Assembly: GCA_027449685.1 (NCBI GenBank)
Contig: DAIDLC010000010.1
Location: 1-63,835 of the forward strand
Source: Ferrovaceae bacterium
GTDB lineage: Bacteria > Pseudomonadota > Gammaproteobacteria > Burkholderiales > Ferrovaceae
Direction: 5' to 3'
DNA: 63,835 nucleotides
The notes beneath the pieces were generated by a model. That model was not told where the DNA came from and did no database searches. It saw only the letters and a list, made by a program, of their open reading frames with translations. Of this stretch, positions 6,957 to 16,445 are shown one piece after another (the first letter of the stretch is position 1; every line of letters starts with the position of its first letter). The position numbers and the translations under genes were made by a program.

Positions 6957-7109
6957 TTCCGTTTTCATTTCCATTTTGTCGGAGTCGCCCGCAGGATCTG
7001 CACTCCCGCAACAATATTTTCGACATTCCAGCACTCGAACATTGCGCACCAGATAACCGCTTGAGCAATGCTCCGGTGCCCACCAACCCATCACCCGGAG
7101 AGTCCACAC

Positions 7110-8597
7110 GTGGAATTTAGCATAAAAAATCAATCCATCGACAAGGTTCGCAGCGGATGTCTCGTGGTCGGCATCGTAGAGGGGAAAAAACTGACACCGA
7201 GCGCCAAGGCCGTGGATCAAGCCAGCGCACAGGCTTTGAGCCACCTGCTCAAACAAGGAGACCTTCCGGCCAAAGCGGGCAAAACCTTGTTGTTACACCA
7301 TCTAACTGGCGTTGCCGCAGCCCGTGTACTGCTCGTGTCTGCCGGCCCAGGAAAAGCCTTGGAAGAGCGCGAGTTTCGCACGCTGGTGCGCAGTGCCGTC
7401 ACGGCTTTGGACGGCACTGGAGCCACCAGCGCCCTGTTTTGCCTGGCGGAAGTTCCGGTCAAGGGGCGGGATGAGGCCTGGAAACTGGAACAACTGGTAT
7501 GGGTAGCGCGTGAAACGGCCTATCGCATCACGCGCGTGGCAGACCAGCAGGATCCCCCCTGCACGCTCACGGAAATCCTGTTGCCCCCCTCCCCCGCTCT
7601 CAAACCGGCTGCGCTGCACACGTTGCTGCAACGTTCCAGTGCCATTGCCAATGGCCAGGATGTGGCCCGCGATCTGGCCAATCTGCCACCCAACCTCTGT
7701 ACCCCCACTTATCTGGCCGAGCGCGCCAAAGCAATGGGTAAAGAATGGAAACTGAAGGTGGATGTCCTGGAACGCAGTGATATGGAAAAGTTGGGCATGG
7801 GCGCCCTACTGGCCGTATCCGCTGGTAGTCGGCAGCCGCCCAAACTGATTGCCATGCATTATCAGGGCACAGATAAAAAGAAAAAGCCCGTGGTGCTGGT
7901 AGGCAAGGGAATTACCTTCGACACCGGGGGAATTTCTCTGAAGCCTGCCCCTGACATGGATGAAATGAAGTTTGACATGTGTGGAGCCGCCAGCGTGTTC
8001 GGCACCCTGCAAGCCGTTGCCGAAATGCGCTTGCCCATCAATGTGATCGGGCTTGTTCCCACCTGCGAAAACATGCCCGACGGAAATGCCACGCGCCCTG
8101 GCGATATCGTGCGCAGCATGTCGGGAAAAACCATTGAAATTCTCAATACGGATGCCGAAGGGCGCCTGATTTTATGCGATGCCCTGACCTATGCCCAACG
8201 TTTTGAACCCGCAACCTTGATCGATGTGGCCACACTGACCGGTGCCTGTGTGATTGCCTTGGGGCATGAAGCCACCGGCTTGTTTGCCAATGATGATAGC
8301 CTGCTGGCCGAGTTGCAAGCCGCGGGTAACGCCACGGGAGACCGGGCCTGGCCCTTGCCCCTGTGGGAAGAGTATCAGGAAGGATTGAAGTCCAATTTTG
8401 CTGATCTGGCCAACGTGGCGGGCCGCCCTGGCGGCAGCATCACCGCCGCCTGTTTTTTGGCCAATTTCACCAAAACCATGCGCTGGGCTCACCTGGACAT
8501 TGCCGGAGTGGCCTATCGCGCCGGCAAGGAAAAAGGCGCCACGGGGCGTCCCGTGAAACTATTTTGCCACTATCTGATGCAACAATGCGCGCGCTGA
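7110..8597 (+). CDS. pepA: leucyl aminopeptidase (M17, PepA)
   Basis: A 495-residue cytosolic metallo-aminopeptidase that removes N-terminal residues from peptides. The C-terminal catalytic domain shows VGKGITFDTGGISLKP (metal-binding Lys and Asp plus the catalytic Lys), MKFDMCGAA (metal Asp) and NTDAEGRL (metal Asp/Glu and catalytic Arg). The start is GTG at 7110, behind GGAGA at a 7-base spacing; it gives the family N-terminus MEFSIK. PepA of E. coli also binds DNA; whether this one does is unknown. It is first in an operon with holC (7 bases on) and valS. A paralogue lies at 42148-43653. Confidence 0.96.
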   Translation: MEFSIKNQSIDKVRSGCLVVGIVEGKKLTPSAKAVDQASAQALSHLLKQGDLPAKAGKTLLLHHLTGVAAARVLLVSAGPGKALEEREFRTLVRSAVTALDGTGATSALFCLAEVPVKGRDEAWKLEQLVWVARETAYRITRVADQQDPPCTLTEILLPPSPALKPAALHTLLQRSSAIANGQDVARDLANLPPNLCTPTYLAERAKAMGKEWKLKVDVLERSDMEKLGMGALLAVSAGSRQPPKLIAMHYQGTDKKKKPVVLVGKGITFDTGGISLKPAPDMDEMKFDMCGAASVFGTLQAVAEMRLPINVIGLVPTCENMPDGNATRPGDIVRSMSGKTIEILNTDAEGRLILCDALTYAQRFEPATLIDVATLTGACVIALGHEATGLFANDDSLLAELQAAGNATGDRAWPLPLWEEYQEGLKSNFADLANVAGRPGGSITAACFLANFTKTMRWAHLDIAGVAYRAGKEKGATGRPVKLFCHYLMQQCAR

Positions 8598-8604
8598 CGG
8601 ACCT

Positions 8605-9027
8605 GTGACCCGGATTGATTTTTATACCCATGTAACGGACAAAATGCCGGTCGTCCTGAAGCTGGTCAAAAAGGCCTGGGGTCAGAGCATGCAGATCTGG
8701 ATCCGCACCGAAACCCCTGCCTTGGCGCAGGATCTGGATCGACGGTTATGGTCCCACCCCGAGGCGGGTTTCATCCCCCATTGTTGTTCTGACAGCCCCC
8801 TCTGTCCGGAAACCCCCATCATCATCGATGGGTTGGATCAGGAGCCCTTCAGCCATCAGCTGCTGATCAACTTGCATCCCTTGCGCCCCCCGTTTTTCAC
8901 CCGCTTTGAGCGTTTGGTGGAAATCGTCGGTCTGGATGATCTCGATCGCCAGCAAGCACGCGAACGCTATGTCTACTATCGTGATCGCGGATTCGACATT
9001 CACTCCCACAACCTTGCTCCCAAATAG
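8605..9027 (+). CDS. holC: DNA polymerase III chi subunit HolC
   Basis: A 140-residue HolC-family protein: [13 protein letters not shown] at the N-terminus and the [15 protein letters not shown] segment, both typical. Chi binds psi of the clamp loader and the C-terminal tail of SSB, linking the replisome to single-stranded DNA. The start is GTG at 8605, 7 bases after pepA; valS follows 7 bases later. The pepA-holC-valS order is widely conserved and supports the call. Confidence 0.92.
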   Translation: MTRIDFYTHVTDKMPVVLKLVKKAWGQSMQIWIRTETPALAQDLDRRLWSHPEAGFIPHCCSDSPLCPETPIIIDGLDQEPFSHQLLINLHPLRPPFFTRFERLVEIVGLDDLDRQQARERYVYYRDRGFDIHSHNLAPK

Positions 9028-9034
9028 CCCCTCC

Positions 9035-11812
9035 ATGGACCTCGAAAAAAGTTTTGATCCCCACCCCATCGAATCTCATTGGTACGCCGAGTGGGAAAAT
9101 CGTGGCTACTTCAAAGCCTCCATGGCCCCTGATGCGCCCGCTTACTGTATTTTGCTCCCACCCCCCAACGTGACGGGAACCCTGCACATGGGCCATGCAT
9201 TCCAGCATACCTTGATGGATAGCCTGGTGCGCTATCGCCGCATGATGGGCGATAACGTCCTGTGGCAGGCTGGAACCGACCACGCAGGAATCGCCACCCA
9301 GATCGTTGTGGAACGCCAACTGGAAGCCCAGGGGCTGGAACGCCGAGCCATGGGTCGCGAGGCTTTTCTGGAAAGAGTATGGGAATGGAAGGAGCACTCG
9401 GGTTCCACCATTACCCGCCAAATGCGCCGCCTGGGAAGTTCCTGCGACTGGACCCGAGAACGTTTTACCATGGACCAGGGATTGAGCCAGGCCGTGGCCC
9501 GGGTGTTTGTGCAACTTTATCGTGAGGGGCTGATTTACCGGGGCAAACGGCTGGTGAACTGGGACCCGGTGCTACAAACCGCCGTCTCGGATCTGGAAGT
9601 GGTCTCTCAGGAAGAACAAGGTCACCTCTGGCACATCCGTTATCCCTTGGAGGATGGCTCCGGCTATCTGGTGGTTGCCACCACGCGCCCCGAAACCCTG
9701 CTGGGTGATGAAGCCGTTGCAGTGCACCCCGAAGATGCGCGCTATCGCCATCTGGTGGGACAGCAAGTGCAATTGCCCTTGACCGGGCGCACCATTCCCA
9801 TCATTGCAGACGACTACGTGGATCCGGCATTTGGAACGGGTTGCGTCAAGATCACCCCGGCCCATGATTTCAATGATTATCAAGTAGGGCAAAGACACCA
9901 GTTGCCGCTACGCTCGATATTCACCCTCAGTGCCCATATCCATGACGAAGCCCCTGTGGCCTATCGGGGCCTGGAACGCTTCGCAGCGCGCGCCCGGGTT
10001 TTGGAAGACTTGCGAGCCCAGGGGTTACTGGAGCGCACCGAAGCGCATACCTTGATGGTCCCGCGCGGTGACCGAACCCAGCAGGTCATCGAACCCATGC
10101 TCTCCGATCAGTGGTTCGTTTCCACCCAGGAAATGGCCCGCGAAGCTTTACGCCTGGTAGATACACACCAAATTCAGTTCGTTCCAGAAAACTGGACCAG
10201 CACCTACGCGCACTGGATGAACAACATCCAGGACTGGTGCATATCCCGTCAACTGTGGTGGGGACATCGCATACCCGCCTGGTATGACGAAGCGGGTCAG
10301 GTGTATGTGGCCGAAACCCGGCAAGAGGCCGAACAACTGGCGCTTGGGAAAACCCTGCAGCAGGACGAAGATGTTCTGGATACCTGGTTTTCCTCGGCCC
10401 TCTGGCCCTTCTCCACGCTGGGTTGGCCCGCACAAACCCCCGAGTTGCAAACCTTCCTGCCCTCCAGCGTACTGGTTACGGGGTTCGATATCATTTTTTT
10501 CTGGGTGGCGCGCATGGTAATGATGACGCATCACTTCACCGGCCAAGTCCCCTTTCGTGAAGTCTACGTCACCGGCTTGGTGCGCGATGCGCACGGGCAG
10601 AAAATGAGCAAGTCCAAGGGTAACGTTCTGGACCCCATCGATTTGATCGACGGCGTCGATCTGGAAGCGTTGGTCCAAAAGCGCACCAGCCATCTGATGG
10701 ACCCCAAACAAGCTGCAGCCATCGAAAAAAGCACACGTCAGGAGTACCCGCGCGGCATTCCCAGTTTTGGCACCGACGCCTTGCGTTTTACCTTTGCCAG
10801 CCTGGCAACCCACGGTCGCGATATCAAGTTTGATCTGCAGCGCTGCGAAGGTTATCGCAATTTCTGCAACAAACTCTGGAACGCCACGCGTTACGTTTTG
10901 ATGAATGTTCAGGGGCAAGATTGCGCCCTGGAGACAGAGGCGCGTTATACCCTGTCGGTGGCAGATCGCTGGATCGTGAGCCGCTTGCAGGAAGCCGAAA
11001 CTGCACTGCACGAAGCCTTTCGAACTTACCGCTTCGACCTGGCTGCGCGCGCACTCTATGAATTTCTATGGGATGAATATTGTGACTGGTATCTGGAGCT
11101 GGCTAAAACCCAATTGACCGATAGCAACCCCGACGTGCAGCGGGGTACGCGGCGCACTCTGGTGCGTGTATTGGAAACCACCCTGCGCCTGGCCCACCCC
11201 CTGATTCCCTTCATTACCGAAGCCCTATGGCAGCAAGTGGCTCCTTTGGCGGGAAAAACCGGCCCCAGTCTGATGCTGCAGCCCTACCCCCGTCCCCAGA
11301 GGGAGCGTGTGGACTCTGAGGCCACAGCCCAAATCGAGCGTTTGAAAGCATTGGTCAACGCGTGCCGAACCCTGCGTTCTGAAATGCATCTGTCGCCAGC
11401 CGAACGTGTGCCCCTGCGCATCTTTTCCCATGAAGCCAACCTGCACGGTCTGGAAGATTATCTGCAATTTCTGGCGCGTCTTTCTTCGGTGGAAATTTGC
11501 GCCCAGGAACCCCCACAAAGTACAACCCCTGTGGCCGTGGTGGATGACGTGCGCCTGATGCTCATTGTGGCCATAGACCTGGCCACAGAACAACAACGAC
11601 TACAACGCCAACGGGATAAGATTCGCGAAGAGCAAGTCAAATGTCAGGCCAAATTGACCAATCCCAAATTTGTGGAACGCGCTCCCGAAGCGGTGGTGGT
11701 TCAGGAAAAGGAGCGTCTGGCGCGCTTTACATCCACTCTGGCGGAACTGGAACAACAGCTGTCCCATCTGCAGTCCCTGAGCGTGAATTCAGGGCTTGAG
11801 TCCGGTCATTAG
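9035..11812 (+). CDS. valS: valyl-tRNA synthetase
   Basis: A class I aminoacyl-tRNA synthetase of 925 residues charging tRNA-Val. The HIGH-type signature is HMGH near residue 50 ([15 protein letters not shown]), KMSKS is near residue 525 ([10 protein letters not shown]), the CP1 editing domain lies between ([17 protein letters not shown]), and a C-terminal coiled-coil arm ([20 protein letters not shown]) is present. The ATG at 9035 gives [13 protein letters not shown], matching the family start; longer reading upstream would overlap holC. Last gene of the pepA operon. Confidence 0.97.
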   Translation: MDLEKSFDPHPIESHWYAEWENRGYFKASMAPDAPAYCILLPPPNVTGTLHMGHAFQHTLMDSLVRYRRMMGDNVLWQAGTDHAGIATQIVVERQLEAQGLERRAMGREAFLERVWEWKEHSGSTITRQMRRLGSSCDWTRERFTMDQGLSQAVARVFVQLYREGLIYRGKRLVNWDPVLQTAVSDLEVVSQEEQGHLWHIRYPLEDGSGYLVVATTRPETLLGDEAVAVHPEDARYRHLVGQQVQLPLTGRTIPIIADDYVDPAFGTGCVKITPAHDFNDYQVGQRHQLPLRSIFTLSAHIHDEAPVAYRGLERFAARARVLEDLRAQGLLERTEAHTLMVPRGDRTQQVIEPMLSDQWFVSTQEMAREALRLVDTHQIQFVPENWTSTYAHWMNNIQDWCISRQLWWGHRIPAWYDEAGQVYVAETRQEAEQLALGKTLQQDEDVLDTWFSSALWPFSTLGWPAQTPELQTFLPSSVLVTGFDIIFFWVARMVMMTHHFTGQVPFREVYVTGLVRDAHGQKMSKSKGNVLDPIDLIDGVDLEALVQKRTSHLMDPKQAAAIEKSTRQEYPRGIPSFGTDALRFTFASLATHGRDIKFDLQRCEGYRNFCNKLWNATRYVLMNVQGQDCALETEARYTLSVADRWIVSRLQEAETALHEAFRTYRFDLAARALYEFLWDEYCDWYLELAKTQLTDSNPDVQRGTRRTLVRVLETTLRLAHPLIPFITEALWQQVAPLAGKTGPSLMLQPYPRPQRERVDSEATAQIERLKALVNACRTLRSEMHLSPAERVPLRIFSHEANLHGLEDYLQFLARLSSVEICAQEPPQSTTPVAVVDDVRLMLIVAIDLATEQQRLQRQRDKIREEQVKCQAKLTNPKFVERAPEAVVVQEKERLARFTSTLAELEQQLSHLQSLSVNSGLESGH

Positions 11813-11842
11813 GGATGCGCTGATCACGGATACGACAATTAC

Positions 11843-11945
11843 TATTGATCCGGCCAGCAAATACTATTAACCAATGACCTGCTTGCCCTGTGACGAACAA
11901 AGTACTGGTCAAAGAAAGTCATACTGTTTGCTGGCTGGATCAATA
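11843..11945. repeat. inverted-repeat element between valS and moaC
   Basis: The 19-base arms 11843-11861 (TATTGATCCGGCCAGCAAA) and 11927-11945 are reverse complements with one mismatch, separated by 65 bases. A second interleaved pair, CTGGTCAA near 11905 and TTGACCAG near 11985, spans the right arm. Neither arm is followed by a T-run, so a simple intrinsic terminator is unlikely; a small MITE or repetitive extragenic element is possible. Confidence 0.55.
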
Positions 11946-12021
11946 CCACCCCAGCAATAAAACAACGAGCGATTTGAACGGTACTTGACCAGGAAGCGAT
12001 TAAATCCGCGCCTGCTGGGCG

Positions 12022-12525
12022 TTACTGTGTGCCGGTGGTGGATGCGGGTGCCCAGACCCAATGACCCGTCTTGCCCCCGGATTTTTCCAGTAACCGGATA
12101 TCGGTAATGCTCATGGCACGATCCACTGATTTGCACATATCGTAGATGGTCAGCAGCCCCATCTGGACCCCAGTCAACGCTTCCATTTCCACTCCGGTAC
12201 GCCCTACTGATTCGGTGGTAACTGTACACAGCACATGATTCTGTTTGGGGTCCACGGTAAATTCCACGGCTACGCGGGTGAGGGCCACGGGATGACACAG
12301 GGGTATCAGATCCGCCGTTTTCTTGGAGGCCTGAATAGCCGCCAAACGGGCGATTCCCAGCACATCGCCTTTTTTAGACGCCCCATGCTTGATCATCTGC
12401 AGGGTTTCCGGTTGCATTCGGATGCAACCGCTGGCGCGAGCCACACGATGAGTTTCCGCCTTGTCTGCCACATCTACCATGTGGGCCTGTCCTTGGGCGT
12501 CGAAATGATTGAAATGACTCGGCAT
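12022..12525 (-). CDS. moaC: cyclic pyranopterin monophosphate synthase MoaC
   Basis: A 167-residue enzyme of molybdenum cofactor synthesis, converting 3',8-cyclo-7,8-dihydro-GTP to cyclic pyranopterin monophosphate with MoaA. Diagnostic segments are [22 protein letters not shown] (active-site His/Pro loop) and [10 protein letters not shown]. The ATG at 12525 ([12 protein letters not shown]) matches the family start. No other moa genes are adjacent. It is divergent from the BepA-like protease with an 88-base gap. Confidence 0.95.
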   Translation of the reverse strand: MPSHFNHFDAQGQAHMVDVADKAETHRVARASGCIRMQPETLQMIKHGASKKGDVLGIARLAAIQASKKTADLIPLCHPVALTRVAVEFTVDPKQNHVLCTVTTESVGRTGVEMEALTGVQMGLLTIYDMCKSVDRAMSITDIRLLEKSGGKTGHWVWAPASTTGTQ

Positions 12526-12613
12526 GAACGAAATTCCCGCTGTAACCTCCAAAGAGGACAGTCTGGCACTGGCGCTTGAGGATAGCAAGAGGCTTTCGGG
12601 GTATGATACGGCC

Positions 12614-14053
12614 ATGCGTAAACTTGCCTTGTTCATGATGATCTCCTGCCTGTTGGGGCAGGGGTTCGCTTACGAACTACCCGACCTGGGTGACAGTTCG
12701 GCGGCTGTGTTTTCCAGCCAGGATGAAAAGGCCCTGGGCCATCAGGTCATGCAGGACATTCGCTCGGACAGCTCCTATTTCAACGATCCGGAAAGCGTGG
12801 ATTTTCTCAACAGCGTGGGCAATCGTTTGCTCACAGTAAGCGATGACCTGGGGGGCCAACAATTCGAGTTTTTTCTGATTCAGGACCCTACCCTCAATGC
12901 CTTTGCGCTTCCCGGCGGGTATATCGGGGTCCATACGGGCCTGATGCTGGCCGCTGAAAATGAATCGGAACTGGCTTCCGTGCTGGGCCATGAAATTTCT
13001 CACGTCACCCAGCATCATATTGCGCGCATGATGGAAGCCCAGAGTCGCAACATGCCCTTGTCGCTTGCCGCCATGGCCGCAGCCATCCTGGCGGCGCGTA
13101 GTAGCCCCGATGCCAGTATGGGAGCGATCGTGGGGGCGCAAGCCGGGATGGTGCAATCGCAATTGAACTTTACCCGAGAAAACGAACGCGAAGCAGATCG
13201 TCTGGGCATTCAACGCTTGCTGAAATCAGGTTACGACCCCCGGGCCATGTCCACCTTTTTCAGCAAATTACAGCGTTATGGTCGTTTTTATGAGGGCACT
13301 TCTCCGGCCTACCTTAAAACCCACCCCTTGACCACCGAGCGTCTGGCCGAAATCCAGGATCGCTTGCAAAACGTGCCCTATCGTCAGGTGCAGGATCGTC
13401 CGGATTTTCAATTGATCCGGGCCAGGATTGCCGCTTTGGTGGGCACTCCCCGAGAAGCGCTGCATTATTACCAGGAGCATCAACTGGATATCAAACGGCC
13501 CGAGGATCGCCCCCTGCTGTATGGCAAGGCGGTAGCCCTGTGGCGCAACGGCCAACTGGATGCCGCCTCCAGTCTGCTCACCGCCGTCATGGAAAATTCG
13601 CAACCCAATGCCTTGTTCGACAGTCTGCAAGCCCAGATCGTGCACGATCAGGGACATTTGAACCGCGCTTTGGGGTTGTATCGCAAAGCCCTGCAACGCT
13701 ATCCCGACCAGCGAGCGCTCAACTACGGGTATATCCAGACCCTATTGGACTCCCATCAAGAAAACGATGCCCTGGAGGCCATCTCCAATCGCATGCTCTT
13801 CAACCATGCCGACGCCCACCTGTACAGTCTGCAGGCACGCGCCTACGCGCAACAGAACAAGGAATTACCCAGTCATCAGGCCTTGGCACAAGCCTATCTG
13901 TTGCTGGACAATCCCTCGGCGGCGCTGGATCAGCTCCAGATTGCCCTGAAAAGCGGTGACGGGGATTTTTATCAAAAGTCCAGCATCGAATCCCAGATCG
14001 GAGAACTGAAGAAATTGCTGATACCAAAGGAAAAAAAGAAATCCAAAGACTAG
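12614..14053 (+). CDS. bepA: BepA-like M48 periplasmic metalloprotease with TPR repeats
   Basis: A 479-residue exported protease with signal peptide [19 protein letters not shown], a zinc motif HEISH near residue 130 followed by HHIARM, the downstream Glu ligand in [10 protein letters not shown], then C-terminal TPR-like helices (about 290-460). BepA/YfgC family members maintain outer-membrane protein and LptD assembly by degrading stalled substrates. I chose ATG 12614 because it opens the signal peptide; it lacks an obvious ribosome-binding site, and a TATGAT box ends only 6 bases upstream, so a leaderless start or a different start is possible. Confidence 0.88.
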   Translation: MRKLALFMMISCLLGQGFAYELPDLGDSSAAVFSSQDEKALGHQVMQDIRSDSSYFNDPESVDFLNSVGNRLLTVSDDLGGQQFEFFLIQDPTLNAFALPGGYIGVHTGLMLAAENESELASVLGHEISHVTQHHIARMMEAQSRNMPLSLAAMAAAILAARSSPDASMGAIVGAQAGMVQSQLNFTRENEREADRLGIQRLLKSGYDPRAMSTFFSKLQRYGRFYEGTSPAYLKTHPLTTERLAEIQDRLQNVPYRQVQDRPDFQLIRARIAALVGTPREALHYYQEHQLDIKRPEDRPLLYGKAVALWRNGQLDAASSLLTAVMENSQPNALFDSLQAQIVHDQGHLNRALGLYRKALQRYPDQRALNYGYIQTLLDSHQENDALEAISNRMLFNHADAHLYSLQARAYAQQNKELPSHQALAQAYLLLDNPSAALDQLQIALKSGDGDFYQKSSIESQIGELKKLLIPKEKKKSKD

Positions 14054-14196
14054 GAAACGCTGATTTACCCGATGACGGCCAGTAACGCCCTTCCAAAATC
14101 ATCGGTTACTTGTACACTGCACACCGGGAAACGATAAAACAGGAGCTTTCGAACGACTTGAAAACATCGTTGCGCCTTCAAAAAACCTGCCGCCTT

Positions 14197-15375
14197 TCAA
14201 AGTCCGAGTAATTGCACAGCTTCGCGCGCCGTGGCCCGTCCTTCGTCTGCCGGAATCACCCACACCTCCACGGCACTGTGGGCACCATGAATGGCCCTGA
14301 TGTCTTGTCCCCGGGCGGCCTGATTGGCCTGATGATCCAGTTCCACGCCTAGCCAGGCCAGTCCCTGCGCCACATCCTGGCGCAATTGAACATCATGCTC
14401 GCCAATGCCACCGGTAAACACCAGAACATCGAGCCCTCTTAAAACTGCAATCAAGGCGCCGGATTCGCGAATGACGCGGGCCGTGAAGACCTCGATGGCA
14501 AAGCGCGCCCGGGCATCGTCGCTGGCACGCAACACGCGCATATCCGAGGACAAACCCGATACGCCCAACAACCCCGATTCCCGATACAGCAAGTGTTCGA
14601 TTTGCGCTGCGCTCCAACCCTGCGCCAGCAGGTAAAGCACCACGCCCGGATCCAGAGAACCACTGCGCGTTCCCATCATCAAACCATCCAGGGCCGTGAA
14701 CCCCATGGTGGTAGCGCAACTCTTCCCTGCGCGCGCCGCACAAAGACTGGCCCCGTTCCCCAGATGCGCCATCAGCACACGCCCCTGCGCCGCTTGCGAG
14801 CGGGACTCCAGCATGTAACAAACATGCTGATAGGACAGCCCGTGAAAGCCGTAACGACGAATGCCTTGATCCAGAAGATGGTCGGGCAGGGCAAAATGGG
14901 TTTCGGTGGGAGCAATCTCCTGATGAAAGGCGGTGTCGAAACAAATGACCTGAGGCACCCCAGGCAAGGCCGCACGAAAGCGTTCCACACCGGCCAGATT
15001 ATGGGGTTGATGTAGGGGCGCCAGGGGATTGAAACGCGCCAAACCCTGCAACACCTCATCAGTAGCCAGCACACTACCTGCGTATACCCCGCCCCCGTGC
15101 ACCACCCGGTGGGCCACTGCCCGCACATGCTCCAGCGTATGTTCGGCACCCAGGCGCTGCAACAGGGACTTCAGGGACGCTTCAAAGGCGGCTTCTCCGG
15201 TTTCCAGGCCTTCCAATGTCCCCACCTCCACCGCCGGAAACACCTCGCCCTGACGCACGGGATAAAAAGCAAATTTGAGACTGGAAGAGCCCACGTTGAC
15301 GGACAAAACACCCGCCGGCGCCCCTTCCTCCAGGGGCTCTTTGACACTTGCGAGGGATGAAGACGGAGGCATCAT
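14197..15375 (-). CDS. ackA: acetate kinase
   Basis: A 392-residue AckA-family enzyme interconverting acetyl phosphate plus ADP with acetate plus ATP. It has the actin-fold phosphate loop VNVGSSSLKF near the N-terminus, RVVHGG, CFDTAFH, YGFHGLSYQH, HLGNGAS, GLMMGTRSGSLDPG and FTGGIGEH. The chosen ATG (15375) lies 11 bases after AAGGA inside the pta-ackA junction; a TTG at 15402 would also be in frame. The start lies 30 bases after the pta stop, in the same operon. Confidence 0.95.
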   Translation of the reverse strand: MMPPSSSLASVKEPLEEGAPAGVLSVNVGSSSLKFAFYPVRQGEVFPAVEVGTLEGLETGEAAFEASLKSLLQRLGAEHTLEHVRAVAHRVVHGGGVYAGSVLATDEVLQGLARFNPLAPLHQPHNLAGVERFRAALPGVPQVICFDTAFHQEIAPTETHFALPDHLLDQGIRRYGFHGLSYQHVCYMLESRSQAAQGRVLMAHLGNGASLCAARAGKSCATTMGFTALDGLMMGTRSGSLDPGVVLYLLAQGWSAAQIEHLLYRESGLLGVSGLSSDMRVLRASDDARARFAIEVFTARVIRESGALIAVLRGLDVLVFTGGIGEHDVQLRQDVAQGLAWLGVELDHQANQAARGQDIRAIHGAHSAVEVWVIPADEGRATAREAVQLLGL

Positions 15376-15405
15376 GGTTTGCGGTTTCCTTGTTTCTTCC
15401 AACGC

Positions 15406-16323
15406 TCAACCCCGTGGGCGGCGCTGACGGTGGGCAATGAGCTTGGCCAACAAGGCCGAGCCGATACGGGAAGCCAAGCCATCGGCGCTTCCCGTGAGAG
15501 CGATGGGAACTTGTCCGCCCACCACGACCCCGCTGGCTGTGGCGTTGGCCAGATACTCCAGCTGTTTGGCCAGCATGTTACCCGACTCCAGATCGGGCAC
15601 GATGAGAATGTCGGTGTTTCCGGGCATATCTGACTGGATATGTTTGATGAAGGCCGCCTCTTTGGAAATGGCGCTATCAAAAGCCAGGGGGCCATCCAGA
15701 ACCGCCCCGGTAATCTGACCCCGTTCGGCCATCTTGCACAAGGCAGCCGCATCCAGCGTGGAGGGAAGCTCCGGATTGACCGATTCAATGGCCGACAAAA
15801 GCGCCACTTGAGGCCTGAAAACCCCCAGGATCTCGGACAGATTGATGGCGTTTTGCACAATATCCACCTTCTCGGCCAGTGTGGGGCGAATATTGAGCAC
15901 GGCATCGCTCAGCAGGAGGGGCTTGTTGTACAACGGTACTTCAAACCGATAGACATGAGACAGGCGATGCTTGGTTTTGAAGTCACGATTGATCAGCGCC
16001 GCGTGCATCATTTCGTCCGTATGCAGACTCCCCTTCATCAGAGCCTCCACCTTGCCCGCAACGGCCATTTCCACAGCCATTTCGGCCGAGGCTTGACTGT
16101 AGGGAGCCGAAACGATTTCCAACCCCGTCAAATCCAGTCCATGCCCTTGTGCCAAGGCGCGAATCCGTTCATCGGGCCCCACCAGAACGGGGTCCACCAG
16201 ACCGTTATCCCTGGCCTCCAGAGCACTTTGCAAGGCTTCCAGACTACAGGGATGAACCACGGCACAGCGTACTGGATCCAGATTCTTGCCTAGGGAAAGC
16301 AGAATTTCGTGGGGTTGTGACAT
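15406..16323 (-). CDS. pta: phosphate acetyl/butyryltransferase (short Pta)
   Basis: A 305-residue enzyme of the phosphate acetyl/butyryltransferase family, lacking the large N-terminal domain of E. coli Pta. Recognisable segments are VEALMKGSLHTDEM, SHVYRFEVP, NIRPTLAEKVDIVQNAI, GAVLDGPLAFDSAIS, and NILVVPDLESGNML-like ILIVPDLESGNML near the end. It exchanges acetyl (or butyryl) between CoA and phosphate and feeds AckA downstream. It is divergent from aceE with 122 bases between. Substrate preference cannot be told from sequence; the acetate kinase partner favours acetyl. Confidence 0.85.
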   Translation of the reverse strand: MSQPHEILLSLGKNLDPVRCAVVHPCSLEALQSALEARDNGLVDPVLVGPDERIRALAQGHGLDLTGLEIVSAPYSQASAEMAVEMAVAGKVEALMKGSLHTDEMMHAALINRDFKTKHRLSHVYRFEVPLYNKPLLLSDAVLNIRPTLAEKVDIVQNAINLSEILGVFRPQVALLSAIESVNPELPSTLDAAALCKMAERGQITGAVLDGPLAFDSAISKEAAFIKHIQSDMPGNTDILIVPDLESGNMLAKQLEYLANATASGVVVGGQVPIALTGSADGLASRIGSALLAKLIAHRQRRPRG

Positions 16324-16445
16324 GGGACTTTTCCTTAGAATGCTGGCTTGTTGGGAAGATATCGGAGTAATATTAGCACGCTCATTGGTGATCCCGATGA
16401 CGTTTTCCTTACACTTGAACAAACGCTGATCGCGAGGTAAATGGT

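Noticed and set aside
14054-14196. ACCCGATGA/TCATCGGTT pairing between bepA and ackA as a terminator
   Set aside because: Stem is short with a mismatch and lacks a T-run.
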